Source: Alphaproteobacteria bacterium UBA6544 (GTDB lineage: Bacteria > Pseudomonadota > Alphaproteobacteria > UBA8366). From it: a stretch of 13,261 nucleotides of DNA. The notes below the pieces were generated by a model, which saw only the letters and a program-made list of their open reading frames with translations, ran no database searches and was not told where the DNA came from. The stretch lies in contig DJKK01000053.1 of NCBI GenBank assembly GCA_002434595.1, positions 6,372-19,632 of the forward strand. Direction: 5' to 3'. The translations under genes were made by a program, and so were the position numbers. Below, piece by piece: positions 1 through 7,448 of this stretch; the first letter of the stretch is position 1; every line of letters begins with the position of its first letter.

Positions 1-1859
1 CGGGTCACGTCCTGCAGGACTTCGACGAACACGCCACCGAGGCCGAATACGACCACCGGTCCGAATGCAGGGTCGCGCTTGACCCCGAGGATCGTCTCCA
101 CACCGCCGTCAATCATCGGCGTCACGACGACACCTTCGATATTGGCATCCGGTTTATGCCGCATTGCCCGGTCCAGTATCGTATAGTAGGCGTCGGCAGC
201 GCCGTCCGCTAACACGTTAAGAATCACACCACCAATTTCCGACTTGTGCAGAATGTCCGGCGAGACGAGCTTGAGAGCGGCAGGACCGGATAATCCCGCG
301 ACGGCTGAGGCCGCCGCCGACGCCGAGGTCGCGAGGGTTTCCTGTACCGTAGGTATACCCGCCGACGCGAGCAGGGACTTGGCCTCTAGCTCGTTCAGGG
401 TCTGCGGCAGGGCGACGACCGGATTTGGCAATTCGGCCGGTATTTCCGGAGCGGGAGCGGCAAAGGCCCTTCCAAAGCGGAGGAGCGACGCCGCCACGCT
501 CACGGCCCGGGTCGGCTCACGGATCACGATATAGCCGAGGTCCTCCAATTCCTTGCGCCGTTCATCTTCGACATAGACGCCAGCGACGATGGGCACATCC
601 GGGTGATTCGCGCGAATATTCCGGAATAATTGCATGAATTTGTCTGCCAAGGCGGGTGACTTCGTCGCCATGGCCATGTACAACACAATAATATCGCAAA
701 CATCTTCTTCGATTAGTACATCCATGCAGCTCTCGAGGATCTCGGGCTGGTTCAACGCCTGCCCCGTGATATCGACCGGATTTCGAGTACCTGCATACGG
801 TATGATCTCGCGGATGCGCGCCTGCGCCGCATCGGAGAGTTTCGGCACTTCGAGACCATGACGGCTCGCAATATCCGACATCAGAACGCCGATCCCTCCG
901 GAGACCGTCAACAGGCCAACACGGTTGCCGGTCGGAAAGCTCCGGGTGACACTGCAAGCGTAGCCAAGGTCATAGAACTCATCCATCGACATCGTCCGAT
1001 GCGCACCGTATTTCTCAACTACGGTATCAAAAACGACATCTGAACCAGTAATCGACGCGGTATGGGAGAGCGCTGCCTCTGCACCAATATCCGACGCACC
1101 AACCTTAGTGACGATAACAGGCTTGCCCGCAGCGCGCGCCGCTTCAAGACCCCGCATGAAACCCGCGCCGTCCTTGCAGCCTTCCATATAAAGGAGAATT
1201 ACCTTAATCGCGTCGTCATTGGCGTAATATTCAAGGATTTCCGCCAGACCAATATCGCTTTCATTTCCGGTCGTCGCCCACAGACTGACCCCGAGTTGCC
1301 GGTCGCGCGCTTCATAGTAGGCAACCGTACCATAGGCGCCGCTTTGGCTAACTATACCAATGGGGCCGAGCTCCGGCGGTTTTGCCTCCATGGAGAAACC
1401 GAAAGTCATGATCATGCGGGAATCGAAGCCGGCAAGGCCCATGCAGTTGGGGCCCATGATCCGCATACCCGAAGCACCCGCGATCTCAAGGAGACGCGCC
1501 TGGGCCGCCTCCCCTTCGGACCCTGTCTCGGCAAAGCCAGAACTGAATATGACCGTCGCTTTGACACCTTTCTTCGCGCAGGCTGTCACGGCGTCCTCTA
1601 CCATTGCAGAAGGAAGCGCAATCAGCGCGAGATCAACGTTGCCCGGCACGTCTGCGAGCGACTTATAGGCCTTTACGCCCTGAACTTCGCCGTAGTTTGG
1701 ATTGATCGGATAGATATCGCCGGCATAATTATAATGCTTGAGATAGAAAATGGGCCGGCCGCCGATCTTCTTCTCATCAGACGACGCGCCCATGACAGCG
1801 ACCGAACGCGGGCGAAACAGGACGTCCAAGTCTCCCTTCTTGATGACCGCATCATTCAT
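1..1859 (-). CDS. NDP-forming acyl-CoA synthetase (acetate--CoA ligase family), C-terminus cut by window edge
   Basis: This enzyme joins a carboxylic acid to CoA with ATP going to ADP and phosphate, through a phosphohistidine; it acts in the cytoplasm. The frame runs from an ATG at 1859 to the left edge, 619 codons without a stop. The family is usually about 700 residues, so only the end of the ATP-grasp domain is missing. Residues about 14-140 form the CoA-binding Rossmann domain (PRSVAVMGAS, later GPNCMG at 136-141). SHTAS carries the expected phosphohistidine, H266; the family motif is usually SHTGS, so Gly is replaced by Ala. The ATP-grasp part starts near residue 485 (LNELEAKSLLASAGIP) and contains LHKSEIGGV around H538. 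An AGGAGG site at 1871-1876 supports the start. It is last in the TRAP operon, which suggests that it activates the imported acid. The substrate cannot be read from sequence; a broad acyl-CoA or pimeloyl/aryl-CoA role is equally possible. Confidence 0.93.
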   Translation of the reverse strand, partial: MNDAVIKKGDLDVLFRPRSVAVMGASSDEKKIGGRPIFYLKHYNYAGDIYPINPNYGEVQGVKAYKSLADVPGNVDLALIALPSAMVEDAVTACAKKGVKATVIFSSGFAETGSEGEAAQARLLEIAGASGMRIMGPNCMGLAGFDSRMIMTFGFSMEAKPPELGPIGIVSQSGAYGTVAYYEARDRQLGVSLWATTGNESDIGLAEILEYYANDDAIKVILLYMEGCKDGAGFMRGLEAARAAGKPVIVTKVGASDIGAEAALSHTASITGSDVVFDTVVEKYGAHRTMSMDEFYDLGYACSVTRSFPTGNRVGLLTVSGGIGVLMSDIASRHGLEVPKLSDAAQARIREIIPYAGTRNPVDITGQALNQPEILESCMDVLIEEDVCDIIVLYMAMATKSPALADKFMQLFRNIRANHPDVPIVAGVYVEDERRKELEDLGYIVIREPTRAVSVAASLLRFGRAFAAPAPEIPAELPNPVVALPQTLNELEAKSLLASAGIPTVQETLATSASAAASAVAGLSGPAALKLVSPDILHKSEIGGVILNVLADGAADAYYTILDRAMRHKPDANIEGVVVTPMIDGGVETILGVKRDPAFGPVVVFGLGGVFVEVLQDVT

Positions 1860-1885
1860 CGCAGCTCACCCCTCCTAAATGAAAC

Positions 1886-1916
1886 GGGGCCGGCGTCCCG
1901 AAAGAGCGCCGGCCCC
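1886..1916 (-). terminator. GC-rich hairpin between dctM and the acyl-CoA synthetase gene
   Basis: A perfect 10-bp inverted repeat, GGGGCCGGCG (1886-1895) and CGCCGGCCCC (1907-1916), is separated by 11 bases. On the minus-strand transcript the stem is followed by GTTTCATTT, a poor U-tract. This looks like a leaky intrinsic terminator or an RNA-stabilising stem after dctM. Partial read-through would give lower expression of the synthetase than of the transporter. The stem ends 9 bases before the synthetase's ribosome binding site. Confidence 0.6.
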
Positions 1917-1957
1917 TGAAGCGTTCACCCTCGCGGGCGATTTTTGGCAACCGGCCG

Positions 1958-3304
1958 CTAACTTCCGATGATTTGCTGCGGCAGCCAGAGGCTGATTTCC
2001 GGATACATGATCAGGACAACTAGCGTAAGTATATCCATTGCCAGGAACCATAGGATGCCCTTGAAGATAGTCTCTAGGGGGACAGCGTCCCCAACCACCC
2101 CTTTTAGGACATAAACATTCAACCCCACTGGTGGAGTGATCAATCCGATTTCCAGGAATTTCACCATGATGACGCCGAACCAGACCAGATCGTAACCGAG
2201 ATTCGTAATAACCGGGGTCACCACAGGCAGGGTCAACAGCATCATGCCCAGTGGGTCCATGAAGGTCCCGAGAACGACAAACACCAATGAAAGGCTCAGC
2301 AGAACCCAAATCGGTTCGACGTCCAGATTTGTGGCCCAACCAGTCAAATGACCGGCGACACCGGTCAATGCTACAAAGCCAACAAATATCTTCGCGCCCA
2401 GAACGAGCGCAAACACGTTCGCAACTTGCTTTGCAGTCTCAATCGCGGCGTCCCGGCTGGCTTCCTTCGTCAGCCGACGCGTAATGAATCCGAGTATCCA
2501 CGCACCGGCGCAGCCTGCCGCTGCGGCCTCAGTCGGCGTTACCCAACCCGAGTAGATACCACCCATAACGACGATAAAGAGAACGATAATCGACCAAACA
2601 CCCTTGAGTGCAACAAACCGGTCAGTCCATGTGACCATCTCCGCCTTGGGCGCCAGTTCCGGATTGATTGTCGCCCGGACCCAGACCATGCCCATATAAA
2701 TGGCGGCCGACATAATTCCCGGGATCAAGCCGGCCAACAGAAGCTGGCCGATCGATTCCTCGGTGAAGATACCGTAGAGCACCATCAGGATACTTGGTGG
2801 AATCAGCGAACCGAGAGTGCCGCTCGCTGCAACAACGCCCGTTGCAATCCCGGGGTGATACTTGTAACGCAGCATTTCGGGGACGGCGAGTTTACCCATG
2901 GCGGCCGCAGTCGCGAGACTGGAACCACTCACCGCGGCGAACATGGCGCAACCCGCGACCGATGCCATGGCCAGACCGCCGTTCAACTGCGACAACCAGA
3001 CCCGCGCCGTATAATAGATGTCCTTGGTGAACCCGGCGTGGAACGCCACATAGCCCATCATCAAGAACAACGGCACCGCAATAATGGGAAAGTTGGCGAT
3101 AAAAGAGAACGGCTCGAAGGCAATGTAGGCCCAAGCCGCATCAAACCCCCGGTCAAAATCAAACTCGCCACCTGCCGGCCAACCAACCGCCAGAATAATT
3201 CCAAAAAAGCCAATAAACGCCATACAGAAGGCGATCGGCACACGAACGGCAATAAGGGCCAACATCAAGAACAGGCCCCATCCGCCTAAGGTAGTCGGTT
3301 CCAT
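1958..3304 (-). CDS. dctM: TRAP transporter large permease, DctM type
   Basis: This is the large inner-membrane subunit of a tripartite ATP-independent periplasmic transporter. It carries the sodium-coupled translocation path for an organic acid delivered by the DctP receptor. The 448-residue protein is of normal family length and almost entirely hydrophobic. Family signatures are visible: SGTLGSLIPPSI (161-172), GWVTPTEAAAAG (253-264) and GLITPPVGLNVYV (387-399), the repeated re-entrant-loop motifs of DctM proteins. The start follows a GGGGGGAG ribosome binding site. It lies 14 bases after the stop of dctQ, so the two are probably translated from one message. The protein appears intact. Confidence 0.96.
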   Translation of the reverse strand: MEPTTLGGWGLFLMLALIAVRVPIAFCMAFIGFFGIILAVGWPAGGEFDFDRGFDAAWAYIAFEPFSFIANFPIIAVPLFLMMGYVAFHAGFTKDIYYTARVWLSQLNGGLAMASVAGCAMFAAVSGSSLATAAAMGKLAVPEMLRYKYHPGIATGVVAASGTLGSLIPPSILMVLYGIFTEESIGQLLLAGLIPGIMSAAIYMGMVWVRATINPELAPKAEMVTWTDRFVALKGVWSIIVLFIVVMGGIYSGWVTPTEAAAAGCAGAWILGFITRRLTKEASRDAAIETAKQVANVFALVLGAKIFVGFVALTGVAGHLTGWATNLDVEPIWVLLSLSLVFVVLGTFMDPLGMMLLTLPVVTPVITNLGYDLVWFGVIMVKFLEIGLITPPVGLNVYVLKGVVGDAVPLETIFKGILWFLAMDILTLVVLIMYPEISLWLPQQIIGS

Positions 3305-3318
3305 CGATCTCCCCCCGC

Positions 3319-3855
3319 TTACTTGATTTCGACTTCAAGCGCGCGGTCTTCTTCGGACATCGTCGCTTGCTTTTCACCAGTAAAGAAGCCAATCGTTGAA
3401 AGTACTGCATCAATAACCAGCCGAATCGAAAATAAAAGAAGGCCGAAGAAGACAATAAAACGGAAAGGGGCTTCGGGTATTTCTAGCGCACCTTCTTCAT
3501 ATGCCCCAACATCAAACGCTTGTTTAAAGTCAGTATACACAGCACATGTCACTATTATGAAAGTAACCGCGCCCAAATAGACGCCAAATAGTTCCATCGC
3601 TACTTTGGGACGGTTCGGCAGCCAATCGGAAAAAATCGTCACGAAGACGTGTTCGCGCGCTGCCTGCACCGCGGCTAGCGGCAGGAAGGCCACGATCACC
3701 ATGGTAAATTCACTCATCACCAGGTCGTCGGGAATAGGCGCACTGAAGAAATGACGCCCGGTAACCGAAATGCAGGTCATTATCGTAATGAACAATAGGG
3801 CGCTGACAGAAAGCCAAAGCGCCCCTCGGTCAATGAGGTCGAAAAATTTTAGCAT
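3319..3855 (-). CDS. dctQ: TRAP transporter small permease, DctQ type
   Basis: This is the small membrane subunit, which binds DctM and helps dock the substrate-loaded receptor. It has 178 residues and four predicted membrane segments, at about 12-32, 46-66, 88-106 and 132-155. The N-terminus (MLKFFDLIDRGALWLS) and the GRHFFSAPIPDDLVMSEF stretch after the first membrane segment are typical of DctQ. The identification rests on this topology and on its position between dctP and dctM, because the family is poorly conserved. The start codon has no good Shine-Dalgarno sequence: CTTACCA precedes the ATG. An 11-bp hairpin ends 8 bases upstream of that ATG, so translation may be restricted or coupled to the structure. 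No frameshift is seen. Confidence 0.92.
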   Translation of the reverse strand: MLKFFDLIDRGALWLSVSALLFITIMTCISVTGRHFFSAPIPDDLVMSEFTMVIVAFLPLAAVQAAREHVFVTIFSDWLPNRPKVAMELFGVYLGAVTFIIVTCAVYTDFKQAFDVGAYEEGALEIPEAPFRFIVFFGLLLFSIRLVIDAVLSTIGFFTGEKQATMSEEDRALEVEIK

Positions 3856-3863
3856 TGGTAAGT

Positions 3864-3893
3864 ATGAGGCCCCGTTTTTAAGCGGGGCCTCAT
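3864..3893 (-). promoter_or_regulatory. Stem-loop in the dctP-dctQ intergenic region
   Basis: An 11-bp perfect inverted repeat, ATGAGGCCCCG (3864-3874) and CGGGGCCTCAT (3883-3893), has an 8-base AT-rich loop. No U-run follows on the minus strand, so a true terminator is unlikely. Such stems after a binding-protein gene often protect the upstream message from 3' decay and keep the receptor in excess over the membrane subunits; that role here is inferred. It also lies immediately before the weak dctQ start. Confidence 0.55.
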
Positions 3894-3950
3894 CCTCTCA
3901 AAAGTTAGGCGGTTTTATGGTAAGAGATACGCTTAACTATGAACGCGATA

Positions 3951-5030
3951 TTAGCGCTCCCAAGGATACCCCTTCTCCGCCTTAATTTTGCGATATTTGG
4001 CGACCGCGGCTTTGAAGCTATCCGCGAACTCGGCGCGCTCGGCTTCAGACATGTGCTTCATCTTGCCAAGCAAGGTCGCGCCGATCGGCTTGGCATAATC
4101 AGCCCAACGATCAAGTTCCGCCTGCGGGATCTCAACAAAGTTCAGAACCTTGCCATCAATACCAGCCGCCATTTCCTTGGCCGCCGACTTCGAGTACTCA
4201 ATCAGGTTTTTGCCGTAGTTATCCATGTAACGGTCGCTGGCCTTGTCCAGGATGTTCTTTAGGTTCTGCGGAAGATCGTTATAGAACTTCAGATTGATCG
4301 CGCCCCCATAGCCAATGCTCTGGCCCATACCGGCCAGCATCAAATGCTTCGCGACTTCGTAGTGCTTGTAGGACTTTACGAACACCGTGTAGTTGACCGT
4401 ACAGTCGACTGTACCACGATCCAACGCGGAGTAGAGCTCACCAAAACCAATCTTAACCGGCACCGCACCCATGGATTTGAACAGCTGAATGTAGCCGCCG
4501 ATCGCCCGGATTTTTTTGCCTTTCAGCTTCTCAAGCGTGTCGACCTTCTCCTTACCACACAGAAGGTGCACAGGACCTGTCACATTTTGAAACATCATCC
4601 GGATCTTGTTTTTCTTTTCTTCCGCCCGGATGAACTTTCCATTTTCGCGCACATCCTGCATAGCGCGAATTCCGACCCAGGGATCGGGCTCATTGAACGG
4701 GACGTTGCCGTAGTTTAGGACAGGCATGTCGGCCGGCGTGTAGGCGGCGATAACGGTACCCATTTCAGCAAGACCGGAACCGACACCCTTGAGCGTCGCC
4801 TTCGACTTCATCAAGGACTGGCCCCAGAAAAACTTGATCTTCAATTTACCTTTGGATTCTTCCTCGATTTCTTTCTTCCAAAGATTAAGAGCTGCGGCAC
4901 GTGGCCCTCGGTTCGCACCGATATCTGAGTAGCGTATTAGGTATTCTTTCGCACTAACGACCTGCGTAGTTGCAGGCAGCAGCATTGCAGCGGCCAAAGC
5001 ACCGGCTGCTAATGGGATAATTCTCGACAT
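3951..5030 (-). CDS. dctP: TRAP transporter substrate-binding protein, DctP type
   Basis: This is the periplasmic receptor that binds the transported organic acid and delivers it to DctQM. With the ATG at 5030 the protein has 359 residues. The N-terminus MSRIIPLAAGALAAAMLLPA is a signal peptide with likely cleavage after VVSA (residue 27). The start is fixed by an ideal GGGAGGA site at 5034-5040. The frame is open further back to 5231, but that would put 67 extra residues before a clear signal peptide, and they overlap the frameshifted tail of a GNAT pseudogene. KGKKIRAIGG (171-179) holds R175, the likely carboxylate-binding arginine of the family. It is followed by KIGFGELYSALDRGTVDC (193-210), the family's signature block. 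It is the first gene of the operon. The ligand is not predictable; a monocarboxylate is likely given the downstream CoA ligase. Confidence 0.95.
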   Translation of the reverse strand: MSRIIPLAAGALAAAMLLPATTQVVSAKEYLIRYSDIGANRGPRAAALNLWKKEIEEESKGKLKIKFFWGQSLMKSKATLKGVGSGLAEMGTVIAAYTPADMPVLNYGNVPFNEPDPWVGIRAMQDVRENGKFIRAEEKKNKIRMMFQNVTGPVHLLCGKEKVDTLEKLKGKKIRAIGGYIQLFKSMGAVPVKIGFGELYSALDRGTVDCTVNYTVFVKSYKHYEVAKHLMLAGMGQSIGYGGAINLKFYNDLPQNLKNILDKASDRYMDNYGKNLIEYSKSAAKEMAAGIDGKVLNFVEIPQAELDRWADYAKPIGATLLGKMKHMSEAERAEFADSFKAAVAKYRKIKAEKGYPWER

Positions 5031-5040
5031 GTTTCCTCCC

Positions 5041-5095
5041 AGACGAGTTATTTTACGTGTTATTTGCACGAGTTTGACGTGCTTTATTGACTCGT
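5041..5095 (-). promoter_or_regulatory. Probable leader/operator region of the dctP operon with repeated ACGAGT elements
   Basis: The stretch upstream of dctP is AT-rich relative to its surroundings. ACGAGTT occurs at 5043-5049 and 5068-5074, and its inverse ACTCGT at 5090-5095. GCACG (5066-5070) and CGTGC (5078-5082) form a small inverted repeat around the middle copy. A possible minus-strand promoter is TTGAGG, 17 bases, AATAAA, near 5086-5114. The repeats look like sites for a dimeric regulator, but no regulator gene is in the window and the assignment is tentative. Confidence 0.3.
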
Positions 5096-5170
5096 ACGGA
5101 TTAAGCCTCAATGAGTCACAAAAGTACATAGGGCAATAACTAGATAGGAAAACACTAAACAAAACTAGAA

Positions 5171-5676
5171 TTAAAATTCCAACAATTGCTCCAAAACCAT
5201 CCGTCCCACGTCTCAACCTTGACGTCCGCAACCAGGCGAAACCCGGCCTGGCGATAGAGCGCCATCACCGCATGTAGTCCGTCGAAAGTCGTCAGGAAAA
5301 TCGAATGATCTCCAGCCTCCCGCGTGAAATCGATAGCTCTATCGATCAACATCGATCCAAGGACTTGCCCCGCCAAATCCTCTCCCAAGATGAACAATCA
5401 GAGGCGCGCCCACCCGGCATCGAGTTAAGAATCGCTGCCGTCTCGGGTACTTGATCCGGTGACCCAACCCACTCCACCTGTACTCAACACGAGATCCTTG
5501 GCCGGGTCATAACGACACAAAAAGTCATCCATCTCATGGGCTACCTTGGATTCGAAGAAGACGGGGAAATTCAAGTGCTAAGCTTAGTAAGAGCCATACA
5601 GCGCGGCAACATCGCCAAGCAGGTCAGGAACAGGGACAGATTGGACCGGCAATTTGGATGCAATCAAATTTTCCAA
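5171..5676 (-). pseudogene. GNAT family N-acetyltransferase, disrupted by four in-frame stops and a late frameshift
   Basis: Read through its stops, this frame gives an almost full-length GNAT acetyltransferase of about 165 residues. The pieces in order are DLLGDVAALYGSY, then HLNFPVFFESKVAHEMDDFL, CRYDPAKDLVL, a degraded strand, LFILGEDLAGQVLGSMLIDR (acetyl-CoA loop, normally with GxG), AIDFTREAG and FLTTFDGLHAVMALYRQAGF. The stops are TAA at 5584-5586, TAG at 5578-5580, TAA at 5425-5427 and TGA at 5398-5400. The TGA stands where relatives have Trp in LRWFI. After ETW one G is missing: shifting frame restores GRMVLEQLLEF and a TAA at 5171-5173. Three different stop types exclude selenocysteine or pyrrolysine recoding. 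The true start is unclear; a TTG near 5676 is possible. It lies between the gamma-glutamyltransferase-family gene and dctP, on the same strand as both. Confidence 0.82.
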
Positions 5677-5719
5677 ACTGTCGCTCCAGCCCCCGCCTAC
5701 GCGAAAATTGCCATAACGA

Positions 5720-7306
5720 TCAGTACCCTAGCGCCATTCCGTCTTTCCGTGGATCGGAACCACCAACGAGAACACCATTTTTGTCGTCAATATAGATGGC
5801 CTGGCAACCACCGTGCGGCGATAGAGTTCGTGTTACGTTATGGCCACGCGCCCGCAGGTCCTCGGCGACATCTTCTGAAATCCGGGGCTCAAGTGCCAAC
5901 TCGCCGTCAAAACAGAAATGCCGTGGCGCCTCGTTCGCCCTCTGCGGATCCATTCCGAAGCAAAACATGTTCGTTAGCAAAGACGTATGCCCCGTGGATT
6001 GATAGTGACCACCCATCACACCGAACGGCATAACCGCCTTGCCATCCTTCATCGCCATGCCGGGTATGATCGTATGCATTGGCCGTTTGCCCGGCTCGAT
6101 CCGGTTCGGGTGATCGAGGTCAATGCGGAAACTCAGTCCACGATTGTGCAGGATCACGCCGCTGTCGGGCGCCATGATACAGCTGCCGAAACTCTTGAAG
6201 ATCGAATTGATGAAAGAAATCGCATTACCATCACGGTCAACGACGCATAAGTAAGTAGTGTCGGAATGCTCGGCGCCAGCATCGCTCCAGCTGTTGAACT
6301 GACTAGCCCGCTCAAGTTCGATCCGGCCGCGCGCCCACTCGGCACGCTCGTCGGAGAGCAGGTAGTCGACGGCAACGTCGACATATTTCGGATCGCAAAA
6401 CAACGCATCGCGCGCGGCGTAAGCCATCTTTGTAGCTTCAGCGGTAAGATGGATGATATCCGCCTCACTGTATCCGTCACCGAGGTCATACCCCTCGAGC
6501 ATCCGCATCATCATCAGCGCCCCGAGGCCTTGGCCATTTGGCGGGCATTCGTAAACCTCATGGCCACGATATTCGGCATGGATCGGCTTCACATATTCGC
6601 AACGCTGCGCATCGAAATCTTCCGCTTCGTGCTGGCCGCCCAGTTCCTTGAGGCGGGCAAGCACATCTTCCATCACCGGCCCTTCGTAAAACCCTGCCCG
6701 GCCTTCCCTGGCGATCCGACGCAAGGTCTCAGCCATCTGCGGTTGCGTATGTTTGGCGCCGATCGGCAGGGATTTACCGCCTGGAAGAAACCGCGCGGAC
6801 AGGTATTCATCGCCCTTCATACGGTCGATTGCTCCGGCATGATCAAAGGCGATCCGGTCCATGATCCGGTATCCGTGCTCCGCCTTGTCGATAGCCGGCT
6901 GCAACAACTCATCCAGCCCCTTGGTGCCGTAATCCTCCGACAGGCGACACCAGGCATCCACCGCGCCTGGAACCGTAACGGAATGTGGCGATGCCCATCC
7001 TATCTCTGTAATCCCCTGTTCCTGGAACCACTCGACGGTTGCTTTCGCCGGGGCACGACCCGAGCCATTTAGGGCGATCGGCGCACCTCGCTTTGGAGAA
7101 TACAGCACGAAACAGTCCCCACCGACTCCTGTCATTGCCGACTCAACGATACCGAGGACAGCAATCGCCGCAAGCGCCGCGTCGACGGCGTTTCCGCCAG
7201 AGCGCAGCACATCGACCGCAGTCAGCGTCGCGTCCGGATGCGAGGTTGCCGCCATCCCATTCTCAGAAATCGCCGCTGAGCGGCCGGGTTGATCCAAATC
7301 GCGCAT
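5720..7306 (-). CDS. Gamma-glutamyltransferase-family Ntn-hydrolase (YwrD/HpxW-like)
   Basis: This is a self-cleaving N-terminal-nucleophile hydrolase of the gamma-glutamyltransferase superfamily. The 528-residue precursor shows GGNAVDAALA (38-47), GVGGDCFVLY (60-69), NGSGRAP (80-86), CPPNGQGLGALMM (254-266) and the processing site SDTTYLCVVD, where T350 should become the nucleophile of the small subunit. FGSCIMAP (373-380), GKRPMHTIIP and the C-terminal GGSDPRKDG are further family blocks. There is no signal peptide, so it is probably cytoplasmic. PPNGQG in place of the PxSSGG of classical glutathione hydrolases places it nearer the YwrD and oxamate amidohydrolase (HpxW) branch, so glutathione may not be its substrate. 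Its start has only a weak ribosome binding site (GAAGTGA). It is divergent from the MoxR remnant and seems intact. Confidence 0.93.
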   Translation of the reverse strand: MRDLDQPGRSAAISENGMAATSHPDATLTAVDVLRSGGNAVDAALAAIAVLGIVESAMTGVGGDCFVLYSPKRGAPIALNGSGRAPAKATVEWFQEQGITEIGWASPHSVTVPGAVDAWCRLSEDYGTKGLDELLQPAIDKAEHGYRIMDRIAFDHAGAIDRMKGDEYLSARFLPGGKSLPIGAKHTQPQMAETLRRIAREGRAGFYEGPVMEDVLARLKELGGQHEAEDFDAQRCEYVKPIHAEYRGHEVYECPPNGQGLGALMMMRMLEGYDLGDGYSEADIIHLTAEATKMAYAARDALFCDPKYVDVAVDYLLSDERAEWARGRIELERASQFNSWSDAGAEHSDTTYLCVVDRDGNAISFINSIFKSFGSCIMAPDSGVILHNRGLSFRIDLDHPNRIEPGKRPMHTIIPGMAMKDGKAVMPFGVMGGHYQSTGHTSLLTNMFCFGMDPQRANEAPRHFCFDGELALEPRISEDVAEDLRARGHNVTRTLSPHGGCQAIYIDDKNGVLVGGSDPRKDGMALGY

Positions 7307-7448
7307 GAGTTGTCACTTCAAATTCGAGATACTAATTGGGTAGTGCACACCCGCCTGCAATGCAAGGGAACCCTTGACCAGATACGAATGCTCACGGGAT
7401 CGTTCCTCGCATCTATGCAAATCCGTCTCTGACGGCAGGAGCGAATCG

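Noticed and set aside
1062..1919. Open frame of 285 codons on the plus strand
   Set aside because: It lies antisense to the clear acyl-CoA synthetase, has no ribosome binding site and has an Arg/His-rich composition typical of reverse frames in GC-rich genes.
2348..3289. Open frame of 313 codons on the plus strand
   Set aside because: It is antisense to dctM and very rich in Arg, Asn and His; no domain pattern is seen.
5031..5231. Upstream extension of dctP to 5231
   Set aside because: The signal peptide begins at the ATG at 5030 with a perfect ribosome binding site; the added residues come from the frameshifted tail of the GNAT pseudogene and from the AT-rich leader.
5398..5400. TGA in the GNAT frame as a selenocysteine codon
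   Set aside because: The same frame also has two TAA stops and one TAG stop, the aligned residue in relatives is Trp, and no selenocysteine element is evident.
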